From CAWGCA01 sp963820955 (GTDB lineage: Bacteria; Pseudomonadota; Gammaproteobacteria; Chromatiales; Chromatiaceae), in contig CAWGCA010000032.1 of assembly GCA_963820955.1 (NCBI GenBank), positions 1-64,000 of the forward strand: DNA of 64,000 nucleotides, in the 5' to 3' direction. Numbering within the stretch: position 1 is the first letter of the stretch; each line of letters begins with the position of its first letter. The translations under genes were made by a program, and so were the position numbers. Shown here piece by piece: positions 1 to 8,147 of this stretch. The notes below the pieces were generated by a model. It was not told where the DNA came from and ran no database searches. It saw only the letters and a list, made by a program, of their open reading frames with translations.

Positions 1-111
1 GGGGTGCTTTCGGCCGGGATCGTTCTGCTGGGCCTGTTCCCGGCACCTGCCCTGAATCTGATGTCAGCCTCGATCAACCAGTTCAGCCAGCTGTTTGGGG
101 TCGGGATCTGA
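1..111 (+). CDS. Antiporter-like NADH dehydrogenase subunit (NuoL/M/N type), C-terminal end only
   Basis: Only the last 36 residues are inside the window, in an open frame from base 1 to a TGA at 109-111. They form one hydrophobic segment (LSAGIVLLGLFPAPALNL) followed by a short polar tail, which is how NuoM/NuoN-type proton-translocating subunits commonly end. It lies 10 bases upstream of dabA on the same strand, ahead of three further antiporter-like genes, so I infer that it belongs to the same carbon-uptake operon. The subunit type cannot be fixed from so short a piece. Confidence 0.55.
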   Translation, partial: GVLSAGIVLLGLFPAPALNLMSASINQFSQLFGVGI

Positions 112-121
112 GGGAGGGGGG

Positions 122-3100
122 ATGGCGGAATCCACACAGAAAACCAGCGACATCCGCGAACAACTGCGACAGGCGGTCGCCCATTTTGAGCATCTGCTGC
201 CGGGTCAGGCGCCAATCCGGGATTTCGTCCATCACAATACCCTGCATGGTTATGAACATCTGCATTTCACCGAGGCCCTGGAAGCGCACGAGCGGCTCAC
301 CGGTGCCCGCGGCTATCTGACCGAGGAGCAGTTCCGCGCATTCTATCAGCAGGGACGGATCCGGGAAGATGAGCTGATCCAGGTCTTGGACCAGGATTCG
401 GACCTGCACGCCGACCCATCGTGTGGGGGAGGAGGACGCCTTTCAACCGGCTGGATGTCTATCTTACCGCTCTGCTGCATCCACTCAAACCAGTCACCGC
501 CTGCCAGTTTAACTGGCAGATGGAAGAGCTGGAGGCGTTGCAGCGGTTCCAGCCGGACGTGTCAGAGAAGCGTCGTAACCGATTGCTGGAGGCGCCAGCG
601 AGCCGGTATCAAGGGGGAAGAGGCGGCCATCAGCGATCTCTGGAGCGCCTGTCTGCAGGGGTTGGGGCTGACCCACTATCTGCTCCACCCGGAAGAACTG
701 GTGGACCTGTCGCCGGAACAGGCGGAACGGATGCTGGCCCAATTGGCTGCTTCAGGTGAGGACGCCGTCGCCCAGCCGGTGATGGATGATCTGATCCGGA
801 AGGAAGCGGGGCAGCAGTTAGATCAGCTGTTGGCTCGGGTGGGTGATGACCTCAGCCTGCTAGGATTGCTGCGGTCAATTACCGGTCACGATTTGTTGGA
901 TGATTTACGGCCCGGTCTCCAGCGTCAGATCGCCAGCTATCTGGATCAGGGAGTGGCCGCCTGGCATGACGCTAACCGGGAGCAAGGCTTTTATGCGGTC
1001 TGGCGTCGCACCGCCGATCAGGATCTGACCCGGATATTCGGGGAGTTCCCGGGCTGGAATTCTCATCTGGAATCCCTGCCAGACGATCCGATGGAGACCC
1101 TCATTACGGAATTGCGCCGACTCGGGCTGCCTCAGTACCGATGGGTCGACTATCTGAAGCGGTTGGCGCTGGAGCTTCCGGGCTGGTCAGGCATGTTTCT
1201 GTGGCGTGATTTGCATCCAGGGTATGAGGGGCTTTGCCCCAACCGGGTAGAGATGATCGACTATCTGGCGGTGCGTCTGGTGCTGGAACACCTGTTTGCC
1301 CAGCGTTTGTGTGCCGAGCTCTGGCAGCTGGAGGCCAGCATCGACCTGATCCGCTGGTATTTTCGCCATCACAGCGCCGAGTTTCTGGTCCGTTATACCC
1401 TCTACAGTGCCCGCCTGCCGGAATACCTGGCCACTCTGGCTCAGCGTTTGACGGATCACACCCTCCAGGGTGGCCCGGGCGAAGAGGCCTGGTGGCAGCT
1501 GGCGCAAATGGTTCGAACCTGGAGTCAGAGTCCCGCCGGCGACCGAACCGAAGGGCACTCGGTTTATGGCAGCGCCTGGCGCCTGTTTCGCCTCTCCCAG
1601 CACATGGGATTGTGTGGTGATGACTTGCGCCGGCTGGATAAGGACGGGCTGGAGGCCGTTCTCGATTGCCTGGAACGGTTAACCTCTGGCAAGCGAGGGT
1701 TCCTTTGGCTCCAGGCCTATGAACTGCATTACCGGAATCAGCTGTTCAACGCCCTGGCCGATAATCAGGGTCGCGAACCCGGCCGGATCCAGGACCCCAC
1801 GGCCCAGCTGGTATTCTGTATGGACGATCGGGAGGAGGGATTGCGCCGCCACCTGGAAGAGATCGATCCGAGTGTGGAAACCTTCGGCGCAGCGGCCCAT
1901 TTCAGCGTCCCCAACTACTGGCGGGGCATCGATGACACCAAGCTGACCCCCCTTTGCCCGGTAGTGGTCACCCCGAGCCATGAATTCAAGGAGACCCCCC
2001 GAGCCGGCCAGGAGGAGATCAAGGCCCGGCACAGCGTGCGGCGGCGATGGCGTTTTACACTGGGTAATCTGCTGCACCAGGAGATTCGTCGGAACCTGTT
2101 CAGTTCCGCCCTGTTGACTGCTCTGGCCGCCCCTGGCGCCCTCTTGATTCTGGTGGCCAAGGTGATCGCCCCCCTCCGCCTGGGCCGACTGGGGGAGCGC
2201 CTGCGACAGGGTGTTGATCTGAAGGTGGATACAGAGGTCACGGTCACGGCGACGGATGAGGACCGGGCAGCCACGCCTGAGCGCCCACGTCTGGGTTTTA
2301 CCGAACTCGAGCAGGTAGACCGGGTGGAGACCCTGCTGCGCAATATTGGCTTGATCGATGGTTTCGCGCCCCTGGTTGTGATTATGGCCCACGGTTCCAG
2401 CAGTCAGAATAATCCCCATCTGGCGGCTTACGACTGCGGAGCCTGCAGCGGTCGTCACAGTGGTCCGAACGCCCGCATATTCGCTACGATGGCCAATCGA
2501 CCCGAAGTACGGGATCGGGTGAGGGATCGAGGCATATCGATTCCCGAGGAGACCTGGTTCCTCGGGGCCGAACACAACACCTGCAGCGAAGCGATCGAGT
2601 GGTATGATCTGGATGTGATGCCGGAGCAGTTCCGGAAAGGGCTGTCCGCCCTGCGCAGGTCGCTGGATCTCGCGACCCGACACCATGCCCATGAACGTTG
2701 CCGCCGACTGGCCTCGGCACCGAGAAATCCGACCTCGGAACGGGCGTTGGCACATATTCAGGGGAGGGCACTGGATTTCAGCCAGGCGCGCCCGGAACTG
2801 GGTCACGCCACCAATGCCGCGGCCTTTGTCGGGCGACGTTCCATGAGCCGGGGGACCTTTCTTGACCGGCGGGTATTTCTTATCTCCTACGATCCCACGA
2901 CGGATCCGACCGCCGAGGTACTGGAGCGCCTGCTGCTGGCCAACGCCCCGGTGGGGGCGGGCATCAACCTGGAGTACTATTTTTCTACCGTTGACAACGA
3001 TGAGTATGGCTCCGGCTCCAAGGTGACCCACAACCTCACCGGCCTGTTTGGCGTAATGGACGGGGCCAGCTCGGATCTGCGCACCGGTCTTCCGCGGCAG

Positions 3101-3409
3101 ATGATCGAGATCCACGAGGCGATGCGGCTGCAGGTGGTGGTGGAGGCCAGTGTCGAGACCCTGACTGAGATCTACGGCCGCCAGCCGGCACTGCAGGAGC
3201 TGATCGGCAACGGCTGGCTGCTGCTCTCGGCCATGGATCCGGACACGGGGGCCATTTCGGTGTTCGACCCGAAGCAAGGATTTCTGCCCTGGGGCGATCA
3301 CCGGGAATCGCTCCCGCGGGTGGATCGTTCCGTTTATTGGTATCGAGGTCATAGCGGTCCGTTGGCGCCCGCGCTGGTTACCGTGAGGATGGGAGAGACA
3401 AATGCTTGA
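122..3409 (+). CDS. dabA: DabA, inorganic-carbon accumulation complex subunit (DUF2309), with an out-of-frame internal segment
   Basis: DabA is the zinc-containing, carbonic-anhydrase-like cytoplasmic subunit of the DAB complex, which converts CO2 to bicarbonate with the help of the membrane subunit DabB. The zinc ligands known from Halothiobacillus DabA (C351, D353, H524, C539) have clear counterparts: C566 and D568 in FCMDDREEG, H757 in IMAHGSSS and C772 in YDCGACSGRHSG. The H-to-C spacing of 15 is identical. I chose the ATG at 122 because a GAGGGAGGGGG ribosome-binding site lies directly before it; the frame is open from 95. Between about 405 and 612 the long frame reads non-family sequence, while the frame beginning at 421 reads DabA-like sequence (LDVYLTALLHPLKP, NWQMEELEALQRF). 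The long frame resumes at AGIKGEEAAISDL. Compensating indels, real or technical, are therefore likely. The 3' end overlaps dabB by 8 bases. Confidence 0.93.
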   Translation: MAESTQKTSDIREQLRQAVAHFEHLLPGQAPIRDFVHHNTLHGYEHLHFTEALEAHERLTGARGYLTEEQFRAFYQQGRIREDELIQVLDQDSDLHADPSCGGGGRLSTGWMSILPLCCIHSNQSPPASLTGRWKSWRRCSGSSRTCQRSVVTDCWRRQRAGIKGEEAAISDLWSACLQGLGLTHYLLHPEELVDLSPEQAERMLAQLAASGEDAVAQPVMDDLIRKEAGQQLDQLLARVGDDLSLLGLLRSITGHDLLDDLRPGLQRQIASYLDQGVAAWHDANREQGFYAVWRRTADQDLTRIFGEFPGWNSHLESLPDDPMETLITELRRLGLPQYRWVDYLKRLALELPGWSGMFLWRDLHPGYEGLCPNRVEMIDYLAVRLVLEHLFAQRLCAELWQLEASIDLIRWYFRHHSAEFLVRYTLYSARLPEYLATLAQRLTDHTLQGGPGEEAWWQLAQMVRTWSQSPAGDRTEGHSVYGSAWRLFRLSQHMGLCGDDLRRLDKDGLEAVLDCLERLTSGKRGFLWLQAYELHYRNQLFNALADNQGREPGRIQDPTAQLVFCMDDREEGLRRHLEEIDPSVETFGAAAHFSVPNYWRGIDDTKLTPLCPVVVTPSHEFKETPRAGQEEIKARHSVRRRWRFTLGNLLHQEIRRNLFSSALLTALAAPGALLILVAKVIAPLRLGRLGERLRQGVDLKVDTEVTVTATDEDRAATPERPRLGFTELEQVDRVETLLRNIGLIDGFAPLVVIMAHGSSSQNNPHLAAYDCGACSGRHSGPNARIFATMANRPEVRDRVRDRGISIPEETWFLGAEHNTCSEAIEWYDLDVMPEQFRKGLSALRRSLDLATRHHAHERCRRLASAPRNPTSERALAHIQGRALDFSQARPELGHATNAAAFVGRRSMSRGTFLDRRVFLISYDPTTDPTAEVLERLLLANAPVGAGINLEYYFSTVDNDEYGSGSKVTHNLTGLFGVMDGASSDLRTGLPRQMIEIHEAMRLQVVVEASVETLTEIYGRQPALQELIGNGWLLLSAMDPDTGAISVFDPKQGFLPWGDHRESLPRVDRSVYWYRGHSGPLAPALVTVRMGETNA

Positions 3410-4955
3410 GCGGTTGGTCTGGCTGATTCCGCTGTTTCCCCTGCTGGCCGCCACCGGGATCGGTGTTTCCGTCCTGGCCGGCTGGAACGCGGGTGAGTCG
3501 GGAGAAAGGCCCACCGCCCGGCTGGCAGTCTGGTCTTCTCTGCTTTCCCTGCTGCTGTTGCTTGCGCTGGATCTTCAGGCCGTGCTGGTTGGTGTGCCGG
3601 GACAGCTGACTTTTGGGCGCTGGCTTTCCAGCGGTGATTATCAGGTACTGGTCAGTTTCACCCTCGATGGGCTTGGGCTCGCTATGGCAACCCTGGTGGC
3701 GTTGCTCTGCCTGCTGAGTCTGCGTTTCTCGGTTAACTACATGCACCGAGAGGCAGGTTTTCAGCGCTTTTTTATGATTTTGAGCCTGTTTCAAGGGGCC
3801 ATGCTGCTGATCGTCATGGCCGGCAACTCGGTGTTCACCTTTATCGGCTGGGAGCTGGCCGGCGTCAGTTCCTATTTATTGATCGCCTATGCCTTTGATC
3901 GACCCGTGGCAGCCACCAATGCGACGCGCGCCTTCGTCACCAATCGGATCGGGGACGCCGGTTTTGTGCTTGCCATTGCCCTCTCTTTTTTTTGGCTGGG
4001 TAGTGTCGAGTGGTCGGACCTGGCCAGCGGCAGCGGTGAATTGGGGACCCTGGCCAGTGGTTTGATCGGCCTGGGTTTTCTGCTGGCCGCCCTGGTCAAG
4101 TCGGCTCAAGTCCCCTTTTCCCCCTGGATCAGTCGGGCGTTGGAGGGACCCACACCGTCGAGCGCCGTATTCTACGGGGCGGTTATGGTGCATGCGGGGG
4201 TCTATCTGGTGATCCGGCTGGAGCCGCTGTGGCTGCAGGCCCCGGTGGTGATGGTGGTCATGACGGTGATTGGATTGCTGACGGCAATATACGGCTATCT
4301 CAGCGGCCTGGTGCAGACCGACGTCAAGAGTTCACTGATGTTTTCCACCACTGCACAGGTGGGGCTGATGTTTCTGTTCTGCGGTCTGGGTTGGTTTCAG
4401 CTGGCGGCCTGGCATCTGGCCCTGCACGCCAGCTGGCGTGCCTATCAGTTTCTCCACGCCCCGGCGCTGGCTCAGATGGTGAATCGCCCGGCTCGCCCGG
4501 TGCCCGTCTGGTTGGCAAGACGGTCGGGACTGCATGCTGCCGCCGTGCAGCGGTTCTGGCTGGATCAGCTAGCCGACTGGCTGCTGGTGCGTCCGACCCG
4601 TTCGCTCGCCCAGGAGTTGCAGGATTTTGATCAGCGGGTTGTGAACCGTATGGTGGGTCTCCCCGATCAGGCCGGTGTGGTCTCGTCCCTGGCCCAGTGG
4701 GAAGCACAGAAGCAGGCTCGCGGTGCCATGCGGGAGGACATCGGGCAGGGCCGTGGCCTGGCTGGTCGCCTGCTGCAGCGAATCGCCGCGCTGCTTCACT
4801 GGTTTGAAGAGCATCTGGTGCTCAAGGGGGGTGGCGAAGGGCTGGAGCGTGCCATCAAACTGCTGGGTGGCTACCTGACACATGTCGAGTATCTGCTCGG
4901 TCAGCCGCGTTATCTGCTGCTGATGATTATGGCAACCTTTGTGGTGATTATCTGA
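3402..4955 (+). CDS. dabB: DabB, NuoL-like membrane subunit of the DAB complex
   Basis: A 517-residue polytopic protein of the proton-antiporter/NADH dehydrogenase family. It supplies the ion-coupling membrane part of the DAB complex. The conserved glutamate of the central helices is present in FIGWELAGVSSYLLIAY. The discontinuous helix region reads VKSAQVPFSPWISRALEGPTP, followed by HAGVYLVIRL, and a further lysine lies in DVKSSLMFS. The C-terminal third is longer and more polar than in NuoM, as in NuoL-like DabB proteins. The ATG lies inside the end of dabA (8-base overlap), so the two are probably translationally coupled. The TGA overlaps the start of the next gene by one base. Confidence 0.85.
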   Translation: MLERLVWLIPLFPLLAATGIGVSVLAGWNAGESGERPTARLAVWSSLLSLLLLLALDLQAVLVGVPGQLTFGRWLSSGDYQVLVSFTLDGLGLAMATLVALLCLLSLRFSVNYMHREAGFQRFFMILSLFQGAMLLIVMAGNSVFTFIGWELAGVSSYLLIAYAFDRPVAATNATRAFVTNRIGDAGFVLAIALSFFWLGSVEWSDLASGSGELGTLASGLIGLGFLLAALVKSAQVPFSPWISRALEGPTPSSAVFYGAVMVHAGVYLVIRLEPLWLQAPVVMVVMTVIGLLTAIYGYLSGLVQTDVKSSLMFSTTAQVGLMFLFCGLGWFQLAAWHLALHASWRAYQFLHAPALAQMVNRPARPVPVWLARRSGLHAAAVQRFWLDQLADWLLVRPTRSLAQELQDFDQRVVNRMVGLPDQAGVVSSLAQWEAQKQARGAMREDIGQGRGLAGRLLQRIAALLHWFEEHLVLKGGGEGLERAIKLLGGYLTHVEYLLGQPRYLLLMIMATFVVII

Positions 4956-6475
4956 TGATGGGTGAAGTGCACTGGAGCACCCATGCAGGCTATCCTGTGC
5001 TGGCAAGCCTGCAGTTGCTGCCGTTGGCTGCCATGGTGTTGATGCTGACCCTGGGCAAACACCATAAGGTGCTGTTGTTTGGGGTGGTGGTTGCGCTGCT
5101 GGAACTGCTCCTGGCGGTAGATCTTTACCGCTCCTTCGATCCCGACAATGGCTTGATGCAGTTCTCCGAGAGGTTAACCCTGATAGGGGCCTTTTCCTAC
5201 CACGCCGCCGCCGATGGCATGACCGTGTTGTTCGTACTGTTGAATGCCCTGCTGACGCTGATGGTGGTGCTCTATGGCCATGCGCGGCGGCTCAAGTCCC
5301 AGCCAATTCTGTTCGCCGTGATCTTCGCTGTGGAGGCGGCGCTGATGAGCCTGCTGGTGACTTTGGATCTCCTCTGGTTCGTGCTGATGTCGGCGCTTCA
5401 GTTGCTGCCGGTGGGTTACATGGTCTGGCGCTGGGCGACCTCCCCGGAGAGAGACCTGGTGCTGACCCGCTTCCTTCAGTTCATGGGAATAGGTGTGCTG
5501 CTGTTGCTCGCAGGGGTGATGATGCTGGGTTTGAACTACGCGGATGCCACCGGTGGAGGCTGGAGTTTCGATCTGTCCGAACTGGCCGCGGTGAAGGTCT
5601 CACCCCAGATCCGTTCAGTGGTCTTTTTCCTGCTGTTCTACGGGCTGGCCATTCGCACTCCCCTGTTTCCCTTCCATGGCTGGTTGCCAATGATCGCCGA
5701 GCATGGCAGCGTGGCGGTGGCGCCGGTCTTTCTGCTCGGTCTTAAAATCGGGGTCTACGGTCTGCTGCGTTTCGTCTTTCCGCTCCTGCCCGAGGCGGTG
5801 CTGCAGTGGCATCAGTTCGTGGTGGCCTTCGCGGTTGCGGGGATTTTTTATGCTGCGGTGATGGCGCTATTGCAGGTCAACCTGCGCCGCCTTCTTGCCT
5901 TCGCCGTGGTCAGTCATACCAGTGTACTGGTGATCGGCCTCTTCAGTCTCGGGTCAGCGGCCTTTCAGGGCAGCATGATGTTGTCGGTCAATTTTGGGCT
6001 GGCCATCACCGGGCTGGTGTTCATGATTGGTATGGTTTATCGACGCACCGGAACCATGCTGCTCTCCCGGCTGAGCGGACTCTTCGATCGCCTGCCACTG
6101 CTGGGTATCAGCTTTCTGGTGGCTGGGCTGGCCATCGTCGGTATGCCGGGCACCCCCGGGTTCGATGCCGTACACCTGGTGCTCGAGGACTCCATGGCTC
6201 GCTTCGGGGCGCTGGTAACCATTGCCGCTGCCCTGGGTAATGTGGTGGCAGCCGGGTTTCTGCTGTGGGCCTTTCAGCGCGCCTTTCTCTCTCGGCTGGA
6301 TGAGCGCCAACCTGTGTCTCAGGTGGAACGGGCCTCCCCCCTGGAGAAACTGATCGCGGTGACGGTGATTCTGGTACTGTTGGGTGCCGGCTTCTATTCG
6401 GAACCCTGGCTTGCGCTGGTCGAAACCTCGGCCCAGCATTTAAGCGCGCCCTTCAACCCATCGTTGGTGCATTGA
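4955..6475 (+). CDS. NuoM/NuoN-like antiporter subunit lacking the usual membrane glutamate
   Basis: A 506-residue membrane protein of the proton-antiporter family, with about 14 predicted spans. The hallmark PLFPFHGWLP and the lysine in GLKIGVYGLLRF are present. At the position where related proteins have F(W)E (compare FFLFWELTLIPLY in the next gene), this one reads LLWFVLMSALQLLPVGYMV, with no glutamate. The lysine that normally precedes the PLFP segment is an arginine (AIRTPLFPFH). It may therefore be a structural or non-pumping subunit. It starts at the ATG overlapping the dabB stop, or at the ATG three bases later. Its place between dabB and another NuoM-like gene ties it to the DAB locus; the precise role is inferred. 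Confidence 0.8.
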   Translation: MMGEVHWSTHAGYPVLASLQLLPLAAMVLMLTLGKHHKVLLFGVVVALLELLLAVDLYRSFDPDNGLMQFSERLTLIGAFSYHAAADGMTVLFVLLNALLTLMVVLYGHARRLKSQPILFAVIFAVEAALMSLLVTLDLLWFVLMSALQLLPVGYMVWRWATSPERDLVLTRFLQFMGIGVLLLLAGVMMLGLNYADATGGGWSFDLSELAAVKVSPQIRSVVFFLLFYGLAIRTPLFPFHGWLPMIAEHGSVAVAPVFLLGLKIGVYGLLRFVFPLLPEAVLQWHQFVVAFAVAGIFYAAVMALLQVNLRRLLAFAVVSHTSVLVIGLFSLGSAAFQGSMMLSVNFGLAITGLVFMIGMVYRRTGTMLLSRLSGLFDRLPLLGISFLVAGLAIVGMPGTPGFDAVHLVLEDSMARFGALVTIAAALGNVVAAGFLLWAFQRAFLSRLDERQPVSQVERASPLEKLIAVTVILVLLGAGFYSEPWLALVETSAQHLSAPFNPSLVH

Positions 6476-6488
6476 GGAGAGTCGGTCC

Positions 6489-8009
6489 ATGGCGGCAGAG
6501 ACCTATTCGATGGCTTCCGGATTTCCCCTGCTCAGCGCCCTGATCCTGTTACCGTCGCTGGCGGCGGCGCTGATCTGGCTGTTCCAGGATCCGCGCAAGG
6601 TGCGCGGATTTGCGCTCGGGACCAACCTGCTGGGACTGTTCCTTGCCCTGGCGGTGTTGAACCGCTTTGAATCGTCGGCCCCGGGCTTCCAGCTGGTGGA
6701 GAGGATCGATTGGATTCCCACGCTGAATATCCACTACCTGCTGGGGGTGGACGGGATCTCTGTCCTCTTTCTGCCGCTGACCCTTTTGTTGTTTCTGGGG
6801 GTTATTCTGGCCTCCTGGACCAGTATCCGCACCATGCCACGGCTCTATTTCAGTCAGCTTCTGTTACTGCAGAGTGTCACCCTGGGTATCTTCTCTGCCC
6901 TGGATACCATACTCTTTTTCCTGTTCTGGGAGCTGACCCTGATCCCACTCTATTTTCTGGTCAGCCTCTGGGGGACCGGTCCGGAGCGGCGTTACGCCGC
7001 GGTGAATTACACATTGTTCATGCTGTTAGGCGGACTGCCCCTGCTGTTCGGGTTTTTGCTGCTCGCCTTCAACCACGCGGCGGTCAATGCCGCGGGGATC
7101 CCCAATGGTCTCGTTTTCGATTATCTGGAACTGCTTCAGACCTCGGTATCACCGCACATTCAGACCCTGGTCTTTTTTCTGCTACTGGCCGGGTTCGCGG
7201 TCAAGATACCCCTGTTCCCCCTGCACACCTGGCTGCCGGTGGTGGCCAAGGAGGGGCCGGTTGCGGTGGTAGCCCTGCTTACCGGCCTGAAGCTGGGGGC
7301 CTATGGTCTGATCCGTTTTGTGGTGCCCCTGGCGCCCGCCGCCGCCCAGGATTATCACTGGCTGCTGGCGGGGCTGGGTGTGATCGGTATTCTCTATGGC
7401 GCGGTACTCGCCATCAGTCAGACCAATCTGCGACGGATGCTTGCCTTTTCCAGCATCAGCCACGTCGGACTGGTGGTTCTGGGGGTCGCCTCTTTTACCA
7501 TCCAGGGCGTGCAGGGAGCCCTGTTTCAGCTGCTCAACTTCACCATCGTAGCCGGTGGTATCTTCCTGCTGGTTGGTTTTCTGCACCACCGCATCGGTTC
7601 ATCCGACCTGATCAATCTCGGTGGTGTGGCCCGGACCATGCCGTTGCTCACCTCGTTTTTTTTACTGTTCGGTCTGGCCGGTATGGGCGTCCCCGCCACA
7701 TCGGGTTTTCCCGCCGAATTTCTGATCCTGGTAAGCGCGATTACAACCCACACGGGGGCCGGCTTGGCGGCCCTGTTTGGGGTGGTGCTCGGGGCCGCCT
7801 ATTTCCTGACTATCTACCGCCGCGCCTTCCTCGGTCCGGTCGGTAACAGTGCGATTGCCGAGGCGGTGGACCTGAGACCGCGCGAGTTGTTTCTGGTTTC
7901 TGTACTGGGACTCCTGATCCTGATTGCCGGTATTTATCCGGATGGCGTACTGGATCTGACCCGGGCCGCAGGGGAGCAGTGGATGTTGAGACTCCAAGGG
8001 CCAGGTTGA
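6489..8009 (+). CDS. NuoM-like antiporter subunit of the DAB locus
   Basis: A 506-residue polytopic protein that matches the NADH-quinone oxidoreductase chain 4 (NuoM) pattern well. LGVDGISVLF and FFLFWELTLIPLYFL (with the TM5 glutamate) come early. VKIPLFPLHTWLP and GLKLGAYGLIRF carry the two central lysines. It begins at an ATG 13 bases after the preceding gene, behind a GAGGAGAG site. With no other complex I subunits nearby, it is more likely part of an enlarged DAB-type carbon-uptake complex, or a companion ion-translocating module, than of a complete complex I. About 140 bases separate it from the SulP gene. Confidence 0.82.
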   Translation: MAAETYSMASGFPLLSALILLPSLAAALIWLFQDPRKVRGFALGTNLLGLFLALAVLNRFESSAPGFQLVERIDWIPTLNIHYLLGVDGISVLFLPLTLLLFLGVILASWTSIRTMPRLYFSQLLLLQSVTLGIFSALDTILFFLFWELTLIPLYFLVSLWGTGPERRYAAVNYTLFMLLGGLPLLFGFLLLAFNHAAVNAAGIPNGLVFDYLELLQTSVSPHIQTLVFFLLLAGFAVKIPLFPLHTWLPVVAKEGPVAVVALLTGLKLGAYGLIRFVVPLAPAAAQDYHWLLAGLGVIGILYGAVLAISQTNLRRMLAFSSISHVGLVVLGVASFTIQGVQGALFQLLNFTIVAGGIFLLVGFLHHRIGSSDLINLGGVARTMPLLTSFFLLFGLAGMGVPATSGFPAEFLILVSAITTHTGAGLAALFGVVLGAAYFLTIYRRAFLGPVGNSAIAEAVDLRPRELFLVSVLGLLILIAGIYPDGVLDLTRAAGEQWMLRLQGPG

Positions 8010-8147
8010 CCTTACCTTCTGGCCCGCCGGGGCGGTAATTTCTATGCAACAAAACAGGGCATCGGGATCTTTTAGTCAACGCACTATTCGGCGCCGGTTG
8101 TCTTTATCAGCGGCGATGTCTCTATTCGGTTAACAGGGGAGAGATTC

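Noticed and set aside
1679..3514. Long minus-strand open frame (611 codons)
   Set aside because: It lies opposite dabA, has low-complexity shadow composition, and dabA's zinc motifs identify the coding strand.
6710..7846. 378-codon open frame in another plus frame
   Set aside because: Overlaps the NuoM-like gene completely and encodes no recognisable protein.
6489..8009. Evidence for a complete complex I operon
   Set aside because: Only antiporter-like subunits are present; no hydrophilic or NuoH-type subunits lie in the window.
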